From contig JADQAZ010000001.1 of assembly GCA_018524345.1 (NCBI GenBank), positions 248,001 to 312,000 on the forward strand: a DNA stretch of 64,000 nucleotides. The letters are read 5' to 3'. Under the pieces are notes generated by a model. That model was not told the DNA's origin, ran no database searches, and worked only from the letters and a program-made list of their open reading frames with translations. Source of the DNA: Harenicola maris (GTDB lineage Bacteria > Pseudomonadota > Alphaproteobacteria > Rhodobacterales > Rhodobacteraceae). Every line of letters begins with the position of its first letter. Within the stretch, counting starts at the first letter, position 1. Shown piece after piece: positions 9,309 to 16,103 of the stretch. The translations under genes and the position numbers were made by a program.

Positions 9309-10697
9309 TTAGCTGCCGATTTCGTAGGGCAGGATGCCGCGGGAATCGGCGGTGATTTTCAGCTCGTGTTCCAAGGGCGGGACGGAGCGTTGGTGGCAGG
9401 TTTTGCGCGGGCAGATGCGGCAGGAAATGCCGATGGGTTCAAAGGCCTCTGGCCGGTCTGTGTCCAGCCCGTCGGCATAGGTGAGCGCGCCCGCATGGGC
9501 GACCTCGCAGCCCAGAGCAATGGCATAGCGGCGCGTCGGCGCGTGGTAGGAGCCGCCGGGTTTCGTGACCTCGCGGGCGAGGGAGACATAGCGCACCCCG
9601 TCTGGCGTTTCGGCCAGTTGGCGCAGGAATTGCCCGGGGGTTTCAAAGGCTTGGTAGACGTTCCAGAGCGGGCAGGCGCCGCCGAAGCGGGCGAATTGCA
9701 GCCGCGTGGCGGAGTGGCGTTTGGTGATGATGCCCGCGCGATCGACCCGCACAAAGAAGAAGGGCACGCCCTTGGCTCCCGCCCGTTGCAGGGTGGAGAG
9801 CCGATGCGCGACCTGTTCGAAGGAGGCGCCGAACTGGTCGGCGAGGAGTTCGAGGTCGTGCCTTGTGTCGCGCGCGGCCTGAAGGAAGGCGGCATAGGGC
9901 ATCAGGGCGGCACCCGCGAAGTAATTGGCCAGACCGATTTTGGCGATGCCGCGGGCCTCTGTCGTTTGGAAGCGGGCGAGGTCGAGGGTGGCCTCGAGCA
10001 AGGGTTCCTGCGTCAGCAGGGCAAGGTGGAACAGGGTTTGGAAGCGCCGCGTGCTTTGGGGTGCGCGGGCGGAAAGGGTGAGGGTTTTGGTGGCGGGATC
10101 GTAGCGGCGCAGGCCGGCGCCATCGCCGATGGCGACCGTCACGCCCGCATCGGCGAGGCGCTGTTTGGCGGCCTCCAGCGGAGGGGCGCTGCGGCTGACG
10201 TGTTCGGCGGCGCGGTCGATCGCGTCGATGTAATTGTCGCAATAGTGGAAGAAATCGCGGACCTCCTCCCATGGGGAGGTGGGGGCATTGGCGGTTTGCA
10301 ACCCGAGGGCCTCGTCCAGATGGGCGAGGCGTTCCTCTGACTGGCGGTAGGCGCGGTGCAGTTCCAGAAAGGCGCGGGCCAGCACCGGCGCGTTGGAGGC
10401 CGCAAGGCGCAGGTCGGCCACGGGGGGCGCATCGGTAAAGACCGGATCGGCGAGGGCCTCGCGCATGTCGGTCACGGTGCGTTCGGTATCGCCGAGGGCG
10501 AGCTCTGTCACGTCAAAGCCGAACTCTTGCGCGAGGGAAAGGACCACGCCCGTGCTGACGGGGCGGTTGTTGTTTTCCATCTGGTTCAGATAGGGCAGCG
10601 AGACGCCGAGTTTGCCCGCGAAGGCCTTTTGCGTCAGGCCGAGGCGGAGGCGGGTTTCGCGCAGTTTTGCGCCAGCGTAGAGTTTTTGTGTGGCCAT
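9309..10697 (-). CDS. pccR: Short-chain acyl-CoA-responsive regulator (ScfR family), PccR-like
   Basis: Transcriptional regulator expected to control propionyl-CoA carboxylation. The 462 residues have an N-terminal XRE helix-turn-helix (about 10-65, LGLTQKAFAGKLGVSLPYLNQME), a central IrrE/M78-like region, and a DUF2083-type C terminus with the cysteine cluster GISCRICPRKTCHQR. This is the RamB/PccR (ScfR) architecture. In Rhodobacter sphaeroides PccR controls pccB through TTTGCAAA motifs; here such motifs occur just upstream of this gene and of pccB, which starts about 1.5 kb away. It follows the bcr gene after 48 bp, and those 48 bp hold two motif copies, suggesting autoregulation. Confidence 0.85.
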   Translation of the reverse strand: MATQKLYAGAKLRETRLRLGLTQKAFAGKLGVSLPYLNQMENNNRPVSTGVVLSLAQEFGFDVTELALGDTERTVTDMREALADPVFTDAPPVADLRLAASNAPVLARAFLELHRAYRQSEERLAHLDEALGLQTANAPTSPWEEVRDFFHYCDNYIDAIDRAAEHVSRSAPPLEAAKQRLADAGVTVAIGDGAGLRRYDPATKTLTLSARAPQSTRRFQTLFHLALLTQEPLLEATLDLARFQTTEARGIAKIGLANYFAGAALMPYAAFLQAARDTRHDLELLADQFGASFEQVAHRLSTLQRAGAKGVPFFFVRVDRAGIITKRHSATRLQFARFGGACPLWNVYQAFETPGQFLRQLAETPDGVRYVSLAREVTKPGGSYHAPTRRYAIALGCEVAHAGALTYADGLDTDRPEAFEPIGISCRICPRKTCHQRSVPPLEHELKITADSRGILPYEIGS

Positions 10698-10714
10698 AAC
10701 AGCGGGTTTACAGA

Positions 10715-10744
10715 TTTGCAGGCCGCCGCGCCAGTGTTTGCAAA
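10715..10744 (-). promoter_or_regulatory. Putative PccR operator upstream of pccR
   Basis: TTTGCAAA (palindromic, 10737-10744) and, read on the minus strand, CCTGCAAA (10715-10722) lie in the 48-bp gap between bcr and pccR. The 8-mer equals the half-site I recall for R. sphaeroides PccR. The 14-base spacing differs from the published 4-base spacing. Confidence 0.5.
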
Positions 10745-10745
10745 G

Positions 10746-11981
10746 CTAGTCCGTGGCGGTTTGGCCGCTGCGGGCAAGCTGTGCCTCGCGCCGGACCACC
10801 GAGAGGATGGCAAAGACCGAGAGGAGCGAGGTGGCGAACATCAGCAGCAGCAGGGGCATGGGGCCGGAGCCCTCTGTCAGGATGACGCCCGCAAAGGCCG
10901 AGAGCGCCGCGCCGCCGCCGATCATCATCGCGCCGCCAAGGCCCGCGGCGGAGCCTGCGAGCTTGGGCCGGACGGAGAGCATCCCCGCCGTGGCGTTGGG
11001 AATGACCAGCCCGTTGCCAAGGCCGACCAGTGTGAAGATGCCGAAGAAGACGCTGTGATGGGCGAGGGTGGCCGAGAAGATCAGGATTTGCAGGCCGACC
11101 GCAAAGGTAGAGACCAGAGTGCCCGCGAGGACCAGCGGGTTGATCCCGATTTTCTGGGAAAAGCGGCCGGAGATAAAGTTGCCAAGGGCATAGCCGATGG
11201 CGGGGGCGCCAAAGAACAGGCCCATGGTTTGCGGCGACAGGCCAAAGACGCTGGTGGCGACAAAGGGCGCGCCGCCGAGGTAGGCAAAGAAGGCCCCCGA
11301 GGCAAAGGCCGAGGAGAGGCAGTAGCCCCAGAAGCGCGGCGAGCGCAGCAGGGCCGGATATTGTGCCACCTGCGCCATAAGCCCGCCTTCGGATTTCACC
11401 GCGGTTTCCCCCTGATCCAAGAACACAAGGACGAGGAGCGCGGTGCCGCAGCCCAGCATGAACCAGAAATTCGCCTGCCAGCCGAAGGCCTGATCGAGCA
11501 TGCCGCCGATCACCGGCGCGATCATCGGCACGATGGCCATGCCCATGCTGACATAGCCGATCATGGAGGCGGCCTGCGCTGTGGGGACCATGTCGCGCAC
11601 GGCGGCGCGGCTGATGACGATGCCCGCGACGATGGTGCTTTGCCCCATACGGTAGATCAGGAACATCTCTGCCGATTTGGCCGTTAGGGTGCCTGCGGTG
11701 GCGAGGAGGAACAGCACCAGACCGGTGAGCATCACCGGGCGGCGGCCGAACCTGTCAGACAGCGGGCCGACGATGATTTGCAGCACCGCGTTGCAGGCCA
11801 GATAGAGCGAGACCGAAAGCTGCATCACCGCGTAGTCGGTGTTGAAGTAGCCTGTCATGGAGGGCAGCGAGGGCAGGAACATGTTCATGGCCATGCCGGC
11901 CATCCCCGCCATAAGGATCAGCGTGGACAGATGCGGGGCGGTGCTGCGGTCAAGATAACGGCGCGTGGGGAGTGTCGACAT
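10746..11981 (-). CDS. Bcr/CflA-type drug/small-molecule MFS exporter
   Basis: Twelve-helix major-facilitator exporter, 411 residues, proton-driven efflux across the inner membrane. Features visible are the motif-A-like loop GPLSDRFGRRPVM after TM2, an N-terminal helix with FLPSLPSM, and the Bcr-type loop ISRAAVRDMVP. Length and motifs fit DHA1 family 12 (Bcr/CflA: bicyclomycin, chloramphenicol or amino acid/sulfonamide efflux). It is divergent from pccB across a 258-bp region containing PccR-like motifs, and pccR follows it on the same strand. Whether it belongs to the propionate regulon is inference from position only. Confidence 0.85.
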   Translation of the reverse strand: MSTLPTRRYLDRSTAPHLSTLILMAGMAGMAMNMFLPSLPSMTGYFNTDYAVMQLSVSLYLACNAVLQIIVGPLSDRFGRRPVMLTGLVLFLLATAGTLTAKSAEMFLIYRMGQSTIVAGIVISRAAVRDMVPTAQAASMIGYVSMGMAIVPMIAPVIGGMLDQAFGWQANFWFMLGCGTALLVLVFLDQGETAVKSEGGLMAQVAQYPALLRSPRFWGYCLSSAFASGAFFAYLGGAPFVATSVFGLSPQTMGLFFGAPAIGYALGNFISGRFSQKIGINPLVLAGTLVSTFAVGLQILIFSATLAHHSVFFGIFTLVGLGNGLVIPNATAGMLSVRPKLAGSAAGLGGAMMIGGGAALSAFAGVILTEGSGPMPLLLLMFATSLLSVFAILSVVRREAQLARSGQTATD

Positions 11982-12122
11982 GGAGGTTTAGTTGCCGTGT
12001 TAGTAGGTAAAGTCTATAACAATTTTTGCACATTGCGCCGCGCATTTTTGCGAGCTGTGCATTTACTGAGGAATCGGCGGGATCGGCGGGGCGGAATTAA
12101 TGCTTTGTTTACGATTGCGGGG

Positions 12123-12170
12123 TTTGCAAGTTTGCAATTCGCAGGGATGATCCAGCGAATGATTTGCAAA
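12123..12170 (+). promoter_or_regulatory. Putative PccR operator region upstream of pccB
   Basis: TTTGCAAG (12123-12130) is followed directly by TTTGCAAT (12131-12138), and a perfect TTTGCAAA lies at 12163-12170, 69 bp before the pccB start. Two looser copies (TTTTTGCAC at 12023-12031 region, TTTTTGCGA near 12044) lie closer to the divergent bcr start. The motif matches the half-site reported for PccR control of pccB in R. sphaeroides. Confidence 0.65.
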
Positions 12171-12239
12171 TATTCTTATTCCCCCTTCGCATTTTTCCAA
12201 GCCGGCGCTATGCAGGTGGGGTAAGCAGAAGGATACCCC

Positions 12240-13772
12240 ATGAACGACATCCTGCAAGAGCTGGAAGCCCGCCGCGACACCGCCCGTTTGGGCGGAGGCC
12301 AGAGGCGCATTGATGCGCAGCATGCCAAAGGCAAGTTAACCGCCCGTGAGCGGATCGACCTGCTGCTTGATGAGGGGAGCTTTGAAGAATTCGATATGTT
12401 CGTCGCCCATCGCTGCACCGATTTCGGGATGGAGGGTGACCGCCCGCCCGGCGACGGGGTGGTGACCGGATGGGGCACGATCAACGGGCGTATGGTTTAT
12501 GTGTTCTCTCAGGATTTCACCGTTTTTGGTGGTTCGCTCTCCGAGACTCATGCGCAAAAGATTTGCAAAATCATGGACATGGCGATGCAGAACGGCGCGC
12601 CTGTGGTTGGCATCAATGACAGTGGCGGGGCGCGGATTCAGGAGGGGGTTGCCTCCCTCGCTGGTTATGCCGAGGTGTTCCAGCGCAATATCATGGCCTC
12701 TGGCGTGGTGCCGCAGATCAGCGTGATCATGGGGCCCTGTGCGGGCGGGGCGGTGTATTCGCCTGCGATGACGGACTTTATCTTTATGGTGAAGGACAGC
12801 TCCTACATGTTTGTCACTGGCCCTGATGTGGTCAAAACCGTGACGAATGAGGTGGTGACCGCTGAGGAGCTTGGTGGGGCCAGCACCCATACCAAGAAAA
12901 GTTCGGTTGCGGACGGAGCATTCGAGAATGACGTCGAGGCGCTGGGCCAAGTGCGGCGGTTGGTGGATTTCCTGCCGCTGAACAACCGCGAGAAGCCGCC
13001 GGTGCGCCCGTTTTTCGACGATGTGGCGCGGGTGGAGAACAGCCTTGATACCCTGATCCCGGCCAATGCCAATGCGCCTTATGACATGAAGGAACTGATC
13101 ATCAAGCTGGGCGATGAGGGGGATTTCTACGAGATTCAGGAAGACTTCGCCAAGAACATCATCACCGGTTTCATGCGCCTTGAGGGCAGCACGGTGGGCG
13201 TGGTGGCGAACCAGCCTATGGTTCTGGCGGGGTGTCTGGATATTGACAGTTCGCGCAAGGCGGCGCGCTTTGTAAGGTTCTGTGATGCCTTTGAAATTCC
13301 GATCCTGACCCTTGTGGATGTGCCCGGGTTCCTGCCCGGCACCAGTCAGGAATATGGCGGGGTGATCAAGCACGGGGCGAAGCTTTTGTTTGCTTATGGC
13401 GAGGCGACGGTGCCGAAGGTGACGGTGATCACGCGCAAGGCTTACGGCGGCGCCTATGACGTGATGGCCTCGAAGCATTTGCGGGGCGATTTCAACTATG
13501 CTTGGCCCACGGCGGAGATTGCCGTGATGGGGGCCAAGGGGGCGACGGAGATTTTGTATCGCTCCGAGCTTGGCGATGCGGAGAAGATCGCGCAGCGCAC
13601 GGCGGATTACGAGGAGCGCTTTGCCAACCCGTTTGTGGCCGCCGAGAAGGGCTTTATCGACGAGGTGATCATGCCCCATTCAACGCGGCGGCGCGTCTGC
13701 CGGGCCTTTGCCAGCCTGCGCGGCAAGAGCCTGAAGAATCCGTGGAAAAAGCACGACAACATTCCGCTGTAA
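12240..13772 (+). CDS. pccB: Propionyl-CoA carboxylase beta subunit (carboxyltransferase)
   Basis: Transfers carboxyl from biotin to propionyl-CoA, making methylmalonyl-CoA. The 510-residue protein is full length for PccB and contains the crotonase-fold carboxyltransferase signatures [15 protein letters not shown] (N half), [12 protein letters not shown], and in the C half [14 protein letters not shown] plus [13 protein letters not shown]. It starts at ATG 12240 behind AGAAGGA. Its partner pccA is about 2.3 kb downstream on the same strand, separated by a run of small genes, instead of adjacent. Regulation by the nearby PccR-like protein is supported by TTTGCAA motifs upstream. Propionyl-CoA here would come from propionate, odd-chain/branched substrates, DMSP or the ethylmalonyl-CoA pathway. 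Confidence 0.97.
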   Translation: MNDILQELEARRDTARLGGGQRRIDAQHAKGKLTARERIDLLLDEGSFEEFDMFVAHRCTDFGMEGDRPPGDGVVTGWGTINGRMVYVFSQDFTVFGGSLSETHAQKICKIMDMAMQNGAPVVGINDSGGARIQEGVASLAGYAEVFQRNIMASGVVPQISVIMGPCAGGAVYSPAMTDFIFMVKDSSYMFVTGPDVVKTVTNEVVTAEELGGASTHTKKSSVADGAFENDVEALGQVRRLVDFLPLNNREKPPVRPFFDDVARVENSLDTLIPANANAPYDMKELIIKLGDEGDFYEIQEDFAKNIITGFMRLEGSTVGVVANQPMVLAGCLDIDSSRKAARFVRFCDAFEIPILTLVDVPGFLPGTSQEYGGVIKHGAKLLFAYGEATVPKVTVITRKAYGGAYDVMASKHLRGDFNYAWPTAEIAVMGAKGATEILYRSELGDAEKIAQRTADYEERFANPFVAAEKGFIDEVIMPHSTRRRVCRAFASLRGKSLKNPWKKHDNIPL

Positions 13773-13822
13773 GCGCGGCGGGATGGGGGGCCTTTGATGG
13801 GGCCGAAAAGGGATACACATGT

Positions 13823-13853
13823 GATGCACATCCGATGCACATTCCATGCAGAT
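13823..13853. repeat. Three ATGCA repeats phased at 11 bp
   Basis: GATGCACAT occurs at 13823-13831 and 13834-13842, and a third related copy CATGCAGAT at 13845-13853, so ATGCA recurs at 13824, 13835 and 13846, one helical turn apart. The array lies 50 bp after pccB and 26 bp before a TTTGCAAG motif. It may be a regulator-binding array for the genes that follow. Confidence 0.5.
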
Positions 13854-13878
13854 GATTTTGCAGATCCGGGGTTCCGGC

Positions 13879-13894
13879 TTTGCAAGTTTGCTGG
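13879..13894 (+). promoter_or_regulatory. Putative PccR site between pccB and the next gene
   Basis: TTTGCAAG followed immediately by TTTGCTGG repeats the layout of the site upstream of pccB (TTTGCAAGTTTGCAAT). It lies 34 bp before the 13928 gene, suggesting a second PccR-controlled promoter inside the pcc locus. Confidence 0.4.
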
Positions 13895-13927
13895 CGTTAA
13901 GGGGTTTGTACCCCTTCAGGGCCGCGC

Positions 13928-14323
13928 ATGAGCGCGCGGAGCTGGCATGTGGAACGTGCGGGGGCGCGGCTGATCCTGTCGCGGCGGCGGCCCGCTCGGT
14001 TTGATCTGAGCGCGCAGATGCGGGTGCCCTTGGCGGGGCGGCTGCGGCTGGCGCATCAGGTGCGGCAGGATGTCTGGCGTGCGATGCGCGGCCTGCGGGG
14101 GTTTACCCCCGTGGTGGAGGTCACACGCTTTGCGGACCATATGATTCTGCGCGCTGGCGGGCAGATGGGCCCTGCGCCCGTGACGCCCGCCTTGCAGGCG
14201 CGGCTGGAGCGGGTTCTTGCCTGCCCGCAGCGGCAGGCGCGCTGGATCCGCTGCGCTGGCGGCGTGGCGGCGGCCGAATGGGGCACGCCGGAGCCCGCGC
14301 CAGCGGCGGAGGCGGCGCCATGA
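13928..14323 (+). CDS. Uncharacterised Arg-rich protein of the pcc locus
   Basis: Predicted 131-residue cytoplasmic protein, very rich in Arg and Ala, with no signal peptide or membrane segment. A pattern LAGRLRLAHQVRQDVWRAMRGLRGFTPVVEVTR resembles small basic proteins of unknown function; I recognise no catalytic motif. Its ATG at 13928 follows the pccB gap with the phased ATGCA repeats and a PccR-like site, and its stop overlaps the next start (ATGA at 14320-14323), so the two are translationally coupled. Similar small genes between pccB and pccA are, to my recollection, common in Rhodobacterales. Two cysteines (C-P and R-C-A-G near the C terminus) are the only possible ligand residues noted. 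Confidence 0.7.
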   Translation: MSARSWHVERAGARLILSRRRPARFDLSAQMRVPLAGRLRLAHQVRQDVWRAMRGLRGFTPVVEVTRFADHMILRAGGQMGPAPVTPALQARLERVLACPQRQARWIRCAGGVAAAEWGTPEPAPAAEAAP

Positions 14324-14712
14324 GGCCGCTTTGGCTGGCCCTTGCCGCGCTGGGCGCGGGGATGCCTGCGCAGGCGCAGGAATTGCCCGCGGGCTGGGCG
14401 CAGCTCTATGATGTGCAGTTCGTCGCGGTGAGCGGTGGCGGGGTTCCGGCCCTTGTTTTGCGCTATCTTGCGCCAGAGATCGGACGCGAGGGCGGCAGCC
14501 TGAGCTATGATGATGTGGCGCCGGAGTTGGACGAGATTTGCAATGGCGACGGGATTCTGGCGGCGGCCTCTGTGGCCGCTTTGGGCCAGCCGATCGCGGA
14601 GATCGTAGTGACAGTAATGGACCGCCCCATTGAATGGGGCACGGCCGATCCCGAGGCGACGATGTTTCGGGAGGCCTATCTTTTGGGTGAGGAGGGATGC
14701 CAATGGCAATAA
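14320..14712 (+). CDS. Small exported protein of unknown function (pcc locus)
   Basis: A 130-residue predicted periplasmic protein. ATG 14320 overlaps the preceding stop and is followed by MRPLWLALAALGAGMPAQAQ, a clear Sec signal peptide with likely cleavage after AQA. The mature part (LPAGWAQLYDVQFVAVSGGGVPALVLRYLAPEIG...) ends with a CQWQ sequence and contains two cysteines, possibly one disulfide. It looks like a Rhodobacterales family of unknown function (I believe DUF6497, from memory). An upstream in-frame start would bury the signal peptide, so it was not used. Coupled to the 13928 gene. Confidence 0.75.
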   Translation: MRPLWLALAALGAGMPAQAQELPAGWAQLYDVQFVAVSGGGVPALVLRYLAPEIGREGGSLSYDDVAPELDEICNGDGILAAASVAALGQPIAEIVVTVMDRPIEWGTADPEATMFREAYLLGEEGCQWQ

Positions 14713-14746
14713 GCGATGCTTTGCGTAAGAACGCACGCGGGGACTG

Positions 14747-14771
14747 TTGCTTGGCAAACAATCCCTATAAT
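14747..14771 (+). promoter_or_regulatory. Possible promoter with consensus TATAAT
   Basis: A perfect -10 hexamer TATAAT is at 14766-14771 about 100 bp before the small lipoprotein gene. TTGCTT at 14747-14752 is too close (13 bases) for an ideal -35, so the -35 is uncertain. This spot is locally AT-rich against its surroundings. Confidence 0.35.
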
Positions 14772-14869
14772 AACGCGGGTAGGCGGAACTTTCCGGCCGC
14801 CCATGCATTTAACTATAGTGGCCGCGGCACCGCGCGCCAAACCGGACTAGGGACACTAAGGAGACTATC

Positions 14870-14992
14870 ATGTCTAACACTGTTAAAACACTTCTCGCCA
14901 TCAGCCTTGTTGCTTTCGTCGCTGCTTGCTCGAAAACTGAAGAGCCTGTCATCGAATATGTTGAGCCCGAGCCAACATACAACAAAGTTTAA
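14870..14992 (+). CDS. 40-residue lipoprotein
   Basis: ATG 14870 opens a 40-codon frame ending at TAA 14990-14992. The N terminus MSNTVKTLLAISLVAFVAAC is a type II signal peptide with lipobox VAAC; Cys20 would be lipidated, leaving a 21-residue acidic mature peptide (SKTEEPVIEYVEPEPTYNKV). A strong Shine-Dalgarno CTAAGGAG lies 8 bases upstream and a stem-loop follows the stop, marking this as a real, probably well expressed gene. Codon use is less GC-biased than its neighbours, as in abundant small envelope proteins. Function unknown; located between pccB and pccA. Confidence 0.85.
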   Translation: MSNTVKTLLAISLVAFVAACSKTEEPVIEYVEPEPTYNKV

Positions 14993-15003
14993 TAGACTTT
15001 CGG

Positions 15004-15027
15004 GGCAGGCCCGTTTTGCGGCCTGCC
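15004..15027 (+). terminator. Stem-loop after the 40-residue lipoprotein gene
   Basis: Arms ggcaggcc (15004-15011) and ggcctgcc (15020-15027) flank an 8-base loop, 11 bp after the stop. It is followed by TCACCCCC instead of a T-run, so it may terminate weakly or protect the 3' end. Confidence 0.5.
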
Positions 15028-15070
15028 TCACCCCCGGTTTTGCGCGCCGCCCTGTGCCGGAGGCCGCGTT

Positions 15071-15442
15071 ATGATCAAGCATCGCGGGTTCCCGGGCCGC
15101 CTTCCTGGCACTGATTTCCAATTTACCATTCGCCGCCCGAACAAGGGGGGCGCGACCAAGTTGATTGCGCGCGAGCGTTTTGCGGATCGCCGTCCGGCGG
15201 ATCGGCGGGCGGATGCGGGCTTTATGGTGGCGCTGTGGGAGCAGTTCGGCGATGAGCCGTTCGAGCGCGGCAATCTGGACGCGGGGCGGATCAGTTGGCT
15301 GTGGGGGCGCGAGGTTGTGCCCGCGACCGACCCCTTTGACGCCGAGAGTTACGAGGCGCTGCTGCGGATTGACGTGGCGCGGGCCAAGGCGAGCTTCCCC
15401 GAGGCCTTTGACGAGGGTTTCAACCCCGGTGGATCGGCGTGA
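15071..15442 (+). CDS. Conserved-looking hypothetical protein of the pcc locus
   Basis: Predicted 123-residue soluble protein starting at ATG 15071. It contains a basic first half (FTIRRPNKGGATKLIARERFADRRPADRRAD) and an acidic, aromatic second half with ALWEQFGDEPFERG and LWGREVVPATDPFDAESYEALLRIDVARAKASFPEAFDEGF. No known domain, signal peptide or transmembrane helix is recognised. It sits between the two tiny lipoprotein genes in the pccB-pccA interval. I recall homologues only in Rhodobacterales pcc loci, but cannot verify. Confidence 0.7.
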   Translation: MIKHRGFPGRLPGTDFQFTIRRPNKGGATKLIARERFADRRPADRRADAGFMVALWEQFGDEPFERGNLDAGRISWLWGREVVPATDPFDAESYEALLRIDVARAKASFPEAFDEGFNPGGSA

Positions 15443-15607
15443 AATCGCTTACAGAGATTCGATTTGCGCGGTCTGCCGCCCAAGTTGACCTTTGGTCAGC
15501 GAAAGCCTTTTGCGGGGCGGAAGTTGCGTGTCAGGGTCAGGTGTCGGCACCGTTTCTTTGCAATCCTTTGGTGCCTACATTCAAAGACCGTTACCCTTCC
15601 CCTATAC

Positions 15608-15648
15608 AGAGGCCCGTTTCCCCCCGAGGCGGGCCTCTTCTTTCTTTG
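15608..15648 (+). terminator. Rho-independent terminator
   Basis: Stem agaggcccg (15608-15616) / cgggcctct (15630-15638), loop 13 bases, followed by the T-rich TCTTTCTTT tract. It ends transcription of the 15071 gene or of an unannotated RNA. Confidence 0.75.
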
Positions 15649-15651
15649 CTG

Positions 15652-15665
15652 CGTGTTATAACACG
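15652..15665. promoter_or_regulatory. 14-bp perfect palindrome CGTGTTATAACACG
   Basis: The palindrome lies directly after the terminator and 114 bp before the 67-residue lipoprotein start. Its symmetry and AT-rich centre suggest a repressor-type operator for that gene; the binding protein is unknown. Confidence 0.4.
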
Positions 15666-15779
15666 GGGGGGTCGGCGATCTGTTGCCGGAATGCCGCGCC
15701 CGCGAAACTGTGACTTCAGTGGATTAGGGACATGCGCTAAACTGCCGGAACCAAAAACAAAAAACCGAGGCAGTAGTAA

Positions 15780-15983
15780 ATGTATAAAATCAAATGGGCG
15801 CTTGCCCTTTGCGCTCCGCTTGGCCTTGCGGCCTGCGGCGATACAGATGTTGAGCGCGCCCTTTCGGGTGCTGTGGCGGGGGCCGTTGTTGCCGATGCCA
15901 CGCAGAACGACACCGTCACCGGCGCCCTTGTGGGGGCTGGCATTGGTGCGTTCAGCGACGACGTTCTGGACAGACTCAACTAA
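15780..15983 (+). CDS. 67-residue glycine-zipper lipoprotein
   Basis: ATG 15780, preceded by a GAGGCAG ribosome site, opens a 67-residue frame. MYKIKWALALCAPLGLAAC is a lipoprotein signal with lipobox LAAC. The mature part contains ALSGAVAGAVVADATQ and TGALVGAGIGAF, small-residue repeats of the glycine-zipper kind seen in outer-membrane-associated lipoproteins. It ends 120 bp before pccA, with two stem-loops in between. Probable envelope protein; no specific role can be claimed. Confidence 0.8.
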   Translation: MYKIKWALALCAPLGLAACGDTDVERALSGAVAGAVVADATQNDTVTGALVGAGIGAFSDDVLDRLN

Positions 15984-15985
15984 TT

Positions 15986-16057
15986 CTTGGGGGCTGCGCG
16001 CCCCCAAGACACCAGATGTGACGCCATTCGGGGTTTTTGCCCCGGGTGGCGTTTTTT
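15986..16057 (+). terminator. Two stem-loops, the second an intrinsic terminator, before pccA
   Basis: First stem cttgggggc (15986-15994) / gcccccaag (16000-16008). Second stem acgcca..cgggg (16021-16033) / ccccg..tggcgt (16040-16052) followed by six Ts, a strong rho-independent terminator ending about 47 bp before the pccA start. Confidence 0.75.
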
Positions 16058-16103
16058 GTTTCAACGGGCCTTTGGCCTGTGACCACAGAGGATACCGCCT
16101 GCC

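Larger units (their letters stand above)
15443..15779. other. 337-bp gap with terminator and palindrome; possible small RNA
   Basis: No convincing coding frame is seen. The gap holds a good intrinsic terminator (15608-15648) roughly 170 bp after the preceding stop, then a perfect 14-bp palindrome (15652-15665), then the leader of the 67-residue lipoprotein gene. The 5' part could be a long 3' UTR or could encode a small RNA ending at the terminator; no clear promoter supports the latter. Confidence 0.4.

Noticed and set aside
12562-12569. TTTGCAAA inside pccB
   Set aside because: It encodes conserved residues (KICKIM) and lies 320 bases within the gene, so it is probably chance rather than an operator.
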